Below, piece after piece: positions 18,676-26,780 of a stretch of DNA of 64,000 bases. The DNA is from an uncultured Tenacibaculum sp. GTDB taxonomy: Bacteria; Bacteroidota; Bacteroidia; Flavobacteriales; Flavobacteriaceae. The notes beneath the pieces are model-generated. The model was given only the letters and a program-made list of their open reading frames with translations. It was not told the DNA's origin and searched no databases. The position numbers and the translations under genes are program-made. The number at the start of each line of letters is the position of its first letter. Within the stretch, counting starts at the first letter, position 1. The stretch is taken from positions 1-64,000 of the forward strand of contig NZ_CANMLT010000008.1 in the NCBI RefSeq assembly GCF_947498805.1. The letters run 5' to 3'.

Positions 18676-18787
18676 ATGTTATCAAGAAAGGCGGAGGGAT
18701 TAGACCCGATGAAACCTTAGCAACCCTTTGCGCAAGCAAAGAAGGTGCTAAATTCTACCAGAGTACATTACTCGTGGATAGATAACC
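18676..18787 (+). ncRNA. SAM-I (S-box) riboswitch aptamer upstream of metY
   Basis: The conserved S-box core is readable in order. The P1 strand GTTATC (18678-18683) is followed by AAGAAAGGCGGAGGGA, the GATGAAACC...GCAACC segment, AAGGTGCTAAATTC and the closing P1 strand GATAAC (18781-18786). The class binds S-adenosylmethionine and shuts down methionine genes when SAM is high. It precedes metY, the MetX fusion and metZ. The near-identical element at 35095 precedes metH. Confidence 0.93.
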
Positions 18788-18900
18788 AAAAGAAGTTTTT
18801 TAAATTCAACTACAAAACTTCTTATAATTTCTTAATAACATTTTTCTAGTAAGCAACATCTTAAAAAAGATGTGTTGTTGGCTTTTGGTTTAATTTTTTA
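18784..18900 (+). promoter_or_regulatory. Expression platform of the metY riboswitch
   Basis: Two hairpins follow the aptamer: AGAAGTTTT/AAAACTTCT (18791-18799 with 18814-18822) and CAACATCTT/AAGATGTGTTG (around 18854-18877). AACCAAAAG (18784-18792), which includes the end of P1, is complementary to CTTTTGGTT (18882-18890), just before a TTTTTT tract. The long-range pairing and P1 are mutually exclusive, so this can serve as the ligand switch. Which state terminates is inferred, not shown. Confidence 0.5.
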
Positions 18901-18921
18901 TTAACTCAAAAAACAAGAAAA

Positions 18922-20214
18922 ATGAGTACGCAAAAATTCGCAACAAATGCATTACATGCAGGACATGATGTAACACAAACAGCAGGCACAAGAGCTGTTC
19001 CAATTTATCAAAGCACTTCGTATGTGTTTAATAATTCAGATCATGCTGCTAATTTATTTTCATTGAAAGAGCTAGGATTTATTTACACACGATTGAATAA
19101 TCCTACCAATCAAATTTTACAAGATCGTTTGGCTTCTCTTGAAGGAGGAATTGGTGCCGTAGTATTTGCTTCTGGAACCGCTGCCATCTCAACAGGTCTA
19201 TTAACCTTATTAAAAGCTGGAGATCATATTGTAGCATCAAGTAGCCTTTACGGAGGAACCTATAACTTGTTAAACGTTACCTTACCAAGACTAGGCATTA
19301 CAACCACTTTTGTAGATGCTTCTAATCCTGAAAACTTTGAAAAAGCAGTACAAGAAAATACCAGAGCTTTCTTTGTGGAGTCTCTAGGAAACCCAAAATT
19401 AGATGTATTGGACTTAAAAGCTATTTCTGGATACGCTAAAAAGGCGCAAGTTCCTTTTATTGTAGACAATACAGTGGCTACTCCTGCCCTTTTAAACCCA
19501 ATAGAACACGGGGCAAACATTGTAATACACTCCTTAACAAAATACATTGGTGGGCAAGGAAATTCTTTAGGTGGGGTAATTATAGATGCAGGGAATTTTG
19601 ACTGGTCTAATGGAAAATTCCCTGAATTTACAGAACCTTCAGAAGGCTACCATGGTTTAAAATATTATGAAACTTTAGGAGCTGCTTCCTATACTTTTAA
19701 ATTAATTCTTGAAGGTCTAAGAGATTTTGGTGGTGCATTAAGCCCTACCAATGCTTTTCAAATCATTCAAGGATTGGAAACTTTAGAAGTAAGAATTCAA
19801 CAACATAGTAAAAACGCATTGGAATTAGCCAAATGGCTAGAACAACAAGACGAAGTAGCTTGGGTAAATTACCCAGGACTTGAAAGTAGTTCTTATAAAA
19901 ACTTAGCAGATCAATATTTACCAAAAGGACAAAGTGGAATTGTAACCTTTGGTGCTAAAGGTGGATATGATGCTGCCAAAATTATTGCTGATAATACACA
20001 ACTATTTTCTTTACTAGCAAATATTGGAGACACCAAGTCTCTTATTATTCATCCAGCAAGTACAACACACCAACAATTATCGGAAGAACAACAGCAAAGC
20101 ACTGGTGTTTCCCAAGATTTAATCAGATTGTCGGTGGGACTTGAAAATATTGATGATTTGAAATCAGATTTAAAAGAAGCTTTTGCCAAAGTAGCTCAAG
20201 AAGTTTTAGTGTAA
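18922..20214 (+). CDS. metY: O-acetylhomoserine aminocarboxypropyltransferase (sulfhydrylase)
   Basis: This PLP enzyme of the Cys/Met metabolism family makes homocysteine from O-acetylhomoserine and sulfide. The protein has 430 residues. The N-terminal signature is ALHAGHDVTQTAGTRAVPIYQSTSY split over the first 35 residues. VFASGTAAIS is the PLP phosphate-contacting region. The Schiff-base Lys is K207 in IHSLTKYIGGQGNSLGG. The insertion around residues 240-265 (EGYHGLKYYETLG) and the ~430-residue length separate MetY from the ~390-residue MetZ/MetB proteins such as the one at 23681. It is the first gene after the SAM-I riboswitch. Confidence 0.93.
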   Translation: MSTQKFATNALHAGHDVTQTAGTRAVPIYQSTSYVFNNSDHAANLFSLKELGFIYTRLNNPTNQILQDRLASLEGGIGAVVFASGTAAISTGLLTLLKAGDHIVASSSLYGGTYNLLNVTLPRLGITTTFVDASNPENFEKAVQENTRAFFVESLGNPKLDVLDLKAISGYAKKAQVPFIVDNTVATPALLNPIEHGANIVIHSLTKYIGGQGNSLGGVIIDAGNFDWSNGKFPEFTEPSEGYHGLKYYETLGAASYTFKLILEGLRDFGGALSPTNAFQIIQGLETLEVRIQQHSKNALELAKWLEQQDEVAWVNYPGLESSSYKNLADQYLPKGQSGIVTFGAKGGYDAAKIIADNTQLFSLLANIGDTKSLIIHPASTTHQQLSEEQQQSTGVSQDLIRLSVGLENIDDLKSDLKEAFAKVAQEVLV

Positions 20215-20239
20215 TTACCTCTTCTCAATAACGTAAAAA

Positions 20240-23200
20240 ATGAGTGCATCTAAAACTTTACGTCAATTAATTATTGACAGCTATGTTACAGAGCGTGGTA
20301 CCCAGTATGAAAATTTCCCTTTAAGTTACCAGTTGTTCGGTAAAAAACTGGGTACTGCACCTGTAGTATTAATTAATCATGCCTTAACAGGAAATAGTAA
20401 TGTTGCAGGTAAAGATGGTTGGTGGAGTGATCTTATTGGAGAAAACAAAACCATAAATACACAAGATTATACCATACTTTGCTTTAATATTCCAGGTAAT
20501 GGCTTTGATGATTTTCTTATCGAAGATTACAAAAGTTTTATAGCTAGAGACATCGCAAATATTTTCTTGTTAGGACTAAAAGTTTTAAACATCGATAAAC
20601 TTTTTGCTTTAATAGGAGGTTCTTTAGGTGGTGGAATTGCCTGGGAGATGGTAGTGATTAATCCAAAAATAACACAGCATTTAATCCCAGTAGCTACAGA
20701 CTGGAAATCAACCGATTGGTTAATTGCCAATTGCCAAATACAAGAATTGTTTTTAACCAATTCTAACAATCCTGTTCATGATGCGCGTATGCATGCCATG
20801 TTATGTTATAGAACGCCAGAATCTTTTAAAAATAGATTTCAGCGTACAAAAAATGAGGAATTACAAATCTTTAATGTAGAAAGCTGGTTGTTACACCATG
20901 GAAAAAAACTACAAGAAAGATATCAATTAGCTTCTTATAAATTAATGAATCAGTTACTCAAAACTATTGATGTAACCAGAGGAAGAGAAGGCGTTAATGT
21001 GTTAGAAAAAATTGAAGCCGACATCCATATTATCGGAGTAGATTCTGATTTGTTTTTTACTGCGGAAGAGAATAGAGAAACCCAAAAAGAGCTAGCCACA
21101 GTTCATCCGAATGTTACTTATAATGAAATACATTCAGTACATGGGCATGATGCCTTTTTAATAGAATACGAACAACTTAAAAAGATTGTAACACCAATCT
21201 TTAATAAAAATAGCACCACTAAAAAAATGAAAGTTTTAAAATTCGGAGGAAAGTCTTTATCGAATGAAGGAATTCATAAAGTTATTTCAATCATAGAAGA
21301 TAAAATTAATGACGGAGAGCAGATTGCTGTTGTAGTATCTGCCAGAGGAAAAGCTACAGATGCTTTAGAAAGCATTCTAGAAAAAGCTTCCAAAAACCAA
21401 GCTTATATTGAGCAACTAGAAGCCTTTAAAAGAGAGCAATCTCTAATTACACCTTTAGTAGATTATACAAAAGAGTTTGAACGATTAGAAAAACTCTTTG
21501 AAGGGGTAAGTTTATTAGGAGATTACAGTAATAAAATTAAAGATGAAATTTTAGCCCAAGGTGAATTACTATCAATAAAAACGGTTGCAGAATTACTCGA
21601 ACAAAAAGGTATTAAAGCAAATCCAACAGATGCTAGAGAACTTTTAAAAACAGATGAAAATTACGGAAATGCGCAGCCTATCATTGAGCTTTCTAAAGAA
21701 AATGTACATGCACATTTTAAAAAACACAACGGTGGTACAGTTAACATAATAACAGGCTTTATTGCTTCTACTGTCAAAAATGAAACCACAACCTTAGGAA
21801 GAAACGGAAGTAATTATACGGCATCTTTATTAGCTAATTATTTAAATGCAGAAGAGCTACAAAACTACACACATGTAGATGGAATTTTTACAGCCAACCC
21901 TGATTTCGTTCAAGACGCTAAAAAAATTGAAGAGTTGTCTTTTTCAGAAGCTAATGAGCTTGCCAATTTTGGAGCCAATATTTTACATGCCAAAACCATT
22001 ATTCCTTTATTGGAAAAAAACATCAATCTAAGAATCTTAAATACCTTTAAACCTAAAGATAAAGGAACTTTAATCACTGCAAAATCCAATTCAGAAGGAA
22101 TCAAATCTTTATCTGTTTTAGACAATGTTGCACTGATTAATTTTGAAGGGAGAGGCTTGTTAGGTAAAGTAGGTGTTGATGCTCGAATTTTTAAAGCATT
22201 AAGTCATCAGGGAGTAAGCGTTAGTATTATTTCACAAGGTTCTTCAGAAAGAGGTATCGGACTTGTTGTTGATAAGGACAAAGCTGAAATAGCAGTGAAA
22301 GCGCTGGAAAATGAGTTTGAAAATGATTTTTACACCAAAGATGTAAACAAGATTTCAATTCTTGATGATGTTTCGGTAATATCTATCATCGGGCAAAATC
22401 TTAGTGAATTTCATCAACCTTTTAACGCACTCATCAAAAACCAAATTGTTCCTCTTTTATTCAACAACACTATCTCCGGGAAAAATGTGAGTTTGGTGGT
22501 AAAGAAAGAACATTTGCACAAAGCTTTAAATGTTATTCACGGACAAGTATTTGGAGTAGCTAAAAAAGTAAACATTGCTGTTTTTGGTAAAGGTTTAGTA
22601 GGAGGTACTTTAATCAATCAAATTCTAGACAATGCTAATAACATACTAGAAAAGCGTAAAATTCATTTGAATATTTTCGCTATTGCCAACTCTAAAACAG
22701 CACTATTAAATAAAAATGGAGTCTCTAAAAATTGGCAAGAAGATTTAACGAATACAGAAAATAAAGACGACTTAATTCAGCAGGTAATTGCATATGCTAA
22801 AGAACATCATTTAGAAAACCTAATTGCAGTGGACAACACCGCAAGCGAAGGATTTACCCAAAATTATATTTCCTTGGTTGAAGCTGGTTTTGATTTAGTT
22901 TCTTCGAATAAAATTGCCAATACAGTTTCTTATGAATTCTATAAAAAATTAAGAAACACCTTAGAGAAAAATAAAAAGAACTATCTCTATGAAACCAATG
23001 TAGGTGCTGGGTTACCTTTAATTGACACCATTAAATTATTACATGATTCTGGAGAAAATATTGTACGAATTAGAGGAGTCTTTTCTGGGTCATTAAGTTA
23101 TATCTTCAATCATTATTCAACGCAAGATCAACCCTTCTCAAAAATCTTGCAAGAAGCAATTGATAAAGGATACACAGAACCAGATCCTAGAGAAGATTTA

Positions 23201-23644
23201 TGTGGAAATGATGTGGCTAGAAAGTTATTGATTCTAGCACGTGAATTGGATTTAGAAAATGAATTTGAAGACATTAATATTAAAAACTTGATTCCACAAA
23301 GTCTTAGAAAAATCTCGGCTTCAGCATTCTTAAAAAGTCTTATTAATCTCGATACTTATTTCCAAGAGAAAAAAGACAAACAAGAAGAAGGTCATGTATT
23401 ACGCTATATAGGTGATTTACATGGTGATCTTCAGCAATCAAAGGGAGAATTAGATGTAAAACTAGTATCTGTTCCTCAAAACTCTCCGTTAGGAAGTTTA
23501 AAAGGATCGGATGCCATATTTGAAATCTATACAGAATCCTATGGAGAGCAACCTATCGTAATTCAAGGAGCCGGTGCTGGTGCAGAAGTAACAGCCAGAG
23601 GTGTTTTTGGAGACATCTTACGACTAGCAAAAACAAACAACTAA
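20240..23644 (+). CDS. Triple fusion: homoserine O-acetyltransferase - aspartokinase - homoserine dehydrogenase
   Basis: The protein has 1134 residues. Residues 1-325 are a MetX-type alpha/beta hydrolase with INHALTGNS, the nucleophile elbow GGSLGG (Ser128) and a C-terminal HSVHGHDAF carrying the likely catalytic His301. From Met330 the sequence restarts as an aspartokinase (MKVLKFGGKSLSNEG; the family usually has KFGGTS, so a Lys replaces Thr). ACT-like repeats follow to ~760. The homoserine dehydrogenase starts at ~775 (AVFGKGLVGGT) and ends with the conserved GAGAGAEVTARGVFGDI. One chain can therefore catalyse the first and third aspartate-pathway steps plus homoserine acetylation. It sits between metY and metZ under the riboswitch. 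Confidence 0.92.
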   Translation: MSASKTLRQLIIDSYVTERGTQYENFPLSYQLFGKKLGTAPVVLINHALTGNSNVAGKDGWWSDLIGENKTINTQDYTILCFNIPGNGFDDFLIEDYKSFIARDIANIFLLGLKVLNIDKLFALIGGSLGGGIAWEMVVINPKITQHLIPVATDWKSTDWLIANCQIQELFLTNSNNPVHDARMHAMLCYRTPESFKNRFQRTKNEELQIFNVESWLLHHGKKLQERYQLASYKLMNQLLKTIDVTRGREGVNVLEKIEADIHIIGVDSDLFFTAEENRETQKELATVHPNVTYNEIHSVHGHDAFLIEYEQLKKIVTPIFNKNSTTKKMKVLKFGGKSLSNEGIHKVISIIEDKINDGEQIAVVVSARGKATDALESILEKASKNQAYIEQLEAFKREQSLITPLVDYTKEFERLEKLFEGVSLLGDYSNKIKDEILAQGELLSIKTVAELLEQKGIKANPTDARELLKTDENYGNAQPIIELSKENVHAHFKKHNGGTVNIITGFIASTVKNETTTLGRNGSNYTASLLANYLNAEELQNYTHVDGIFTANPDFVQDAKKIEELSFSEANELANFGANILHAKTIIPLLEKNINLRILNTFKPKDKGTLITAKSNSEGIKSLSVLDNVALINFEGRGLLGKVGVDARIFKALSHQGVSVSIISQGSSERGIGLVVDKDKAEIAVKALENEFENDFYTKDVNKISILDDVSVISIIGQNLSEFHQPFNALIKNQIVPLLFNNTISGKNVSLVVKKEHLHKALNVIHGQVFGVAKKVNIAVFGKGLVGGTLINQILDNANNILEKRKIHLNIFAIANSKTALLNKNGVSKNWQEDLTNTENKDDLIQQVIAYAKEHHLENLIAVDNTASEGFTQNYISLVEAGFDLVSSNKIANTVSYEFYKKLRNTLEKNKKNYLYETNVGAGLPLIDTIKLLHDSGENIVRIRGVFSGSLSYIFNHYSTQDQPFSKILQEAIDKGYTEPDPREDLCGNDVARKLLILARELDLENEFEDINIKNLIPQSLRKISASAFLKSLINLDTYFQEKKDKQEEGHVLRYIGDLHGDLQQSKGELDVKLVSVPQNSPLGSLKGSDAIFEIYTESYGEQPIVIQGAGAGAEVTARGVFGDILRLAKTNN

Positions 23645-23680
23645 CTAAATAATATCAGGTAACAAACCTCAACAAACAAA

Positions 23681-24850
23681 ATGAGCACAAATTTCGAAAC
23701 ACAAGCCATCAGAACGCAAACAGAACGTTCACAATTTTCTGAACATTCCACTCCGTTATACCTAACATCTAGTTTTGTATTTGATGATGCTGAAGACATG
23801 AGAGCTTCTTTCGCAGAAGAAAAAAAGAAGAACTTATACAGCCGCTTTTCCAACCCAAACACAACAGAGTTTACCAATAAAATTGTAGCTATGGAAGGAG
23901 CGGAAGCTGGATACGCTTTTGCTACTGGTATGGCCGCTGTGTTCTCTACTTTTGGTGCTTTACTAAATGCAGGAGATCACATTGTTTCCTCAAGATCTGT
24001 ATTTGGATCAACCCATAGTTTGTTTACCAAATACCTTCCGAAGTGGAATATAGAAACAAGCTATTTTAAAGTAAATGAAGCTCATAAAATAGAGGATTTG
24101 ATACAACCAAATACCAAAATTTTATATGCTGAAACACCAACCAATCCCGCCGTGGATATTTTAGATTTAGAATTGCTTGGTAAGATTGCCAAAAAGCACA
24201 ATTTACTATTGGTAATAGACAATTGTTTCGCCACTCCTTACCTTCAAAACCCTATTAAATTTGGAGCTGATTTGGTGATTCACTCTGCTACAAAATTAAT
24301 TGATGGTCAAGGAAGAGTTTTAGGAGGTGTAACTGTTGGAAAAGCAGATTTAATTAGAGAAATATACTTATTCTCAAGAAATACAGGACCCGCAATGTCC
24401 CCTTTCAATGCTTGGGTACTTTCTAAAAGTTTAGAAACACTTTCATTGCGTGTAGAGAAACACTGTGAAAACGCATTAAAAGTAGCGCAGTTTTTAGAAG
24501 AACATCCAAAAGTAAACTTGGTAAAATATCCATTTTTAAAATCGCATCCGCAATATGAAGTAGCGAAAAAACAAATGAGATTGGGAGGTAATATCGTCGC
24601 TTTTGAAATTCAAGGAGGTATTGAAGCAGGAAGAACATTTTTGAATAATATTACAATGTGTTCACTCTCTGCGAATTTAGGAGACACTCGTACCATCGTT
24701 ACACATCCTGCCTCTACAACACACAGTAAATTAAGCGAAGAAGACAGGTTAGAAGTTGGTATTACTGATGGTTTGGTGCGATGTTCGATTGGATTAGAAA
24801 ACGTAGAAGATGTTATCAAAGACCTCTCTTCTGCCCTTTCCAATATTTAA
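23681..24850 (+). CDS. metZ: O-succinylhomoserine sulfhydrylase / cystathionine gamma-synthase-like PLP enzyme
   Basis: A second member of the Cys/Met PLP family, 389 residues. AIRTQTERSQFSEHSTPLYL opens the protein. GYAFATGMAAVFSTF is the phosphate-binding region. Lys205 in VIHSATKLIDGQGRVLGG is the Schiff-base residue. The final TRTIVTHPASTTHSKLSEEDR is characteristic. The acetyl-accepting MetX and MetY in the same unit suggest O-acetylhomoserine as substrate, but this branch is usually called MetZ; the alternative is a cystathionine synthase. It lies 36 bp downstream of the fusion gene as the last gene of the unit. Confidence 0.85.
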   Translation: MSTNFETQAIRTQTERSQFSEHSTPLYLTSSFVFDDAEDMRASFAEEKKKNLYSRFSNPNTTEFTNKIVAMEGAEAGYAFATGMAAVFSTFGALLNAGDHIVSSRSVFGSTHSLFTKYLPKWNIETSYFKVNEAHKIEDLIQPNTKILYAETPTNPAVDILDLELLGKIAKKHNLLLVIDNCFATPYLQNPIKFGADLVIHSATKLIDGQGRVLGGVTVGKADLIREIYLFSRNTGPAMSPFNAWVLSKSLETLSLRVEKHCENALKVAQFLEEHPKVNLVKYPFLKSHPQYEVAKKQMRLGGNIVAFEIQGGIEAGRTFLNNITMCSLSANLGDTRTIVTHPASTTHSKLSEEDRLEVGITDGLVRCSIGLENVEDVIKDLSSALSNI

Positions 24851-24886
24851 CAATCATTAAGCAATTGTTAATTTTTTAAAAAAGAT

Positions 24887-24952
24887 TTGGTCAATTAAAA
24901 TGTAAGCTTACATTTGCAAACTTAAAAACCTATTAATCCTATAGGGTAATAG
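24887..24952 (+). promoter_or_regulatory. Promoter and candidate operator of the sulfate-assimilation operon
   Basis: TTG at 24887-24889 and TACATTTG at 24909-24916 are 19 bp apart, a consensus Bacteroidota promoter. Just downstream lie the palindrome CCTATAGG (24938-24945) and an enclosing pair CTATTA/TAATAG (24930-24935, 24947-24952) whose centre is offset by half a base. A site of this kind in the early transcribed region could bind a repressor; the regulator is not in the window. Confidence 0.6.
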
Positions 24953-24962
24953 AATTTTAAAA

Positions 24963-25217
24963 ATGATTTTAGAACAAGTAATTGATAACGATAAAAATTT
25001 TAAGCGTGATAAAGAGTCTGAAAAACCTATCAGAAGCATCGCTAAATCTATTAGCTGGAGAGTTGTAGGAACTATAGATACGATCCTTATTTCTTGGATT
25101 ATCACAGGAAAAGTAACTACAGCACTCTCCATAGGAGGCATTGAATTAGGAACAAAAATGATACTCTACTTTTTTCACGAAAGACTTTGGAACACAATAA
25201 AATGGGGCAAAAAATGA
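24963..25217 (+). CDS. DUF2061 small membrane protein
   Basis: This 84-residue protein contains two hydrophobic helices in the DUF2061 pattern KSISWRVVGTIDTILISWII and ALSIGGIELGTKMILYFFHERLW. The N-terminal ~30 residues are charged and probably cytoplasmic. Function is unknown; DUF2061 genes are recurrently found with sulfate assimilation genes, and here it is the first gene of the cys operon. Its TGA overlaps the likely cysH ATG (ATGA), indicating coupling. Confidence 0.85.
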   Translation: MILEQVIDNDKNFKRDKESEKPIRSIAKSISWRVVGTIDTILISWIITGKVTTALSIGGIELGTKMILYFFHERLWNTIKWGKK

Positions 25218-25840
25218 GATTAGAAAAGCAATTAAATATTGAAGAATTAAATAAAGGACTGGAAAAGCTAGCTCCGAAGGAAATAGTGGAATGGGCATTT
25301 GATTTGCAACAAAGAACAATTCTTACAACCAATTTCAGACCCTATGAAGCAGCTATTTTACATGCAGTAACACAAGTAAATTCTGTAACAAAAGTTGTTT
25401 GGTGCGATACCGGATATAACACTCCGCAAACCTATAAACATGCAGAAGCAGTGATTGAAAAACTTGATTTAAATGTTCAACTATATGTTCCAAAGCAAAC
25501 GGTTGCACATAGAAATCAAACCTTAGGACTTCCAACAATTGATGATCCTAAGCATTCAATTTTTACTGAGCAGGTAAAGTTAGAGCCTTTTAAAAGAGCC
25601 ATGGAAGAACATCAGCCAGAAGTTTGGTTCACAAACCTTAGAAAAGGACAAACTGCTTTTAGAGATAATATTGGAATTCTTTCTTATAGCAAAGACGGTA
25701 TTTTAAAAGTAAGTCCATTTTATCACTGGTCAGATGCAGATTTAGATACCTATTTAGAGGAACATCAATTACCAAATGAGTTTAAATATTTCGACCCAAC
25801 CAAAGTTGAAAGCAATAGAGAATGTGGTTTACATATTTAA
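25214..25840 (+). CDS. cysH: Phosphoadenylyl-sulfate (or adenylyl-sulfate) reductase
   Basis: The enzyme reduces activated sulfate to sulfite with a thiol donor. From the ATG at 25214, which overlaps the upstream stop, it has 208 residues. Features include TTNFRPYEAAILHAV (the SSSFG-like P-loop-like segment), VVWCDTGYNTPQTY, EVWFTNLRKGQTAFR and the C-terminal catalytic ECGLH. The paired cysteines that bind a 4Fe-4S cluster in APS reductases are absent. By family rule this points to PAPS as substrate, yet no APS kinase gene is in the operon. Upstream in-frame starts exist at 25187 and 25202. Confidence 0.9.
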   Translation: MRLEKQLNIEELNKGLEKLAPKEIVEWAFDLQQRTILTTNFRPYEAAILHAVTQVNSVTKVVWCDTGYNTPQTYKHAEAVIEKLDLNVQLYVPKQTVAHRNQTLGLPTIDDPKHSIFTEQVKLEPFKRAMEEHQPEVWFTNLRKGQTAFRDNIGILSYSKDGILKVSPFYHWSDADLDTYLEEHQLPNEFKYFDPTKVESNRECGLHI

Positions 25841-25851
25841 AAAATAGCATT

Positions 25852-26757
25852 ATGAATACGAATATCATTAGAGTTGGAGCTTTAGAAAGTGAAGCTATAT
25901 ATATTTTAAGAGAAGTTGTCGCACAATTTGAAAAGCCAGTGTTGTTATTTTCTGGGGGAAAAGATAGCATAACACTGGTGCGACTTGCTCAAAAAGCATT
26001 TTACCCAGCCAAAATTCCTTTTCCTTTAATGCATATAGATACTGGACACAATTTTCCAGAAACTATTGCTTTTAGAGACAAGTTAGTTGAAGAATTAGGA
26101 GTTGAGCTCATTGTACGTAATGTACAAGACAACATTGATGCTGGTAAGGTTAAAGAAGAAACAGGGAAGTACGCGAGCCGAAACATGTTACAAACTGAAA
26201 CGTTATTAGATGCCATAGAAGAGTTTGGTTTTGATGCATGTATCGGCGGAGCGCGCAGAGATGAGGAAAAAGCAAGAGCCAAAGAACGTATTTTCTCTGT
26301 GCGAGATGATTTTGGTCAATGGGATGAAAAAAACCAACGTCCAGAATTATTCGACATGCTAAATGGGCGTATTGATTTGGGACAAAACGTACGTGTTTTT
26401 CCAATTTCAAACTGGACAGAATTAGACGTTTGGTCGTATATCCAACAAGAAAACATAGAAATTCCTTCTATCTATTTTGCTCATAAAAGAGCAACTTTTG
26501 TTAGAGATGGACTGATATGGTCTGTTAATGATGAAGTTGTTTATAGAGATGAAGATGAAGAAGTACAAGAACGAATGGTACGTTTTAGAACTGTAGGTGA
26601 TATGAGCTGTACCGCAGCGGTATTATCAACAGCAATTGATATTGATACGATTGTTGATGAAATTAGAGAATCAACCATATCAGAAAGAGGCGCTAGAATA
26701 GATGACAAACGATCTGAAGCAGCCATGGAAAAACGTAAACAACAAGGGTATTTCTAA
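25852..26757 (+). CDS. cysD: Sulfate adenylyltransferase subunit 2
   Basis: CysD is the catalytic ATP-pyrophosphatase subunit that forms APS from ATP and sulfate, with CysN as GTPase partner. The PP-loop is LLFSGGKDSITLVRLA near residue 30. MHIDTGHNFPETI, CIGGARRDEEKARAKERIFS and the conserved RFRTVGDMSCT follow. The end is RSEAAMEKRKQQGYF. I chose the ATG at 25852 (MNTNIIRV), giving 301 residues; the open frame extends 10 codons upstream into the spacer after cysH. Confidence 0.96.
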   Translation: MNTNIIRVGALESEAIYILREVVAQFEKPVLLFSGGKDSITLVRLAQKAFYPAKIPFPLMHIDTGHNFPETIAFRDKLVEELGVELIVRNVQDNIDAGKVKEETGKYASRNMLQTETLLDAIEEFGFDACIGGARRDEEKARAKERIFSVRDDFGQWDEKNQRPELFDMLNGRIDLGQNVRVFPISNWTELDVWSYIQQENIEIPSIYFAHKRATFVRDGLIWSVNDEVVYRDEDEEVQERMVRFRTVGDMSCTAAVLSTAIDIDTIVDEIRESTISERGARIDDKRSEAAMEKRKQQGYF

Positions 26758-26780
26758 AACAACACTAAAGAACGAAACAA

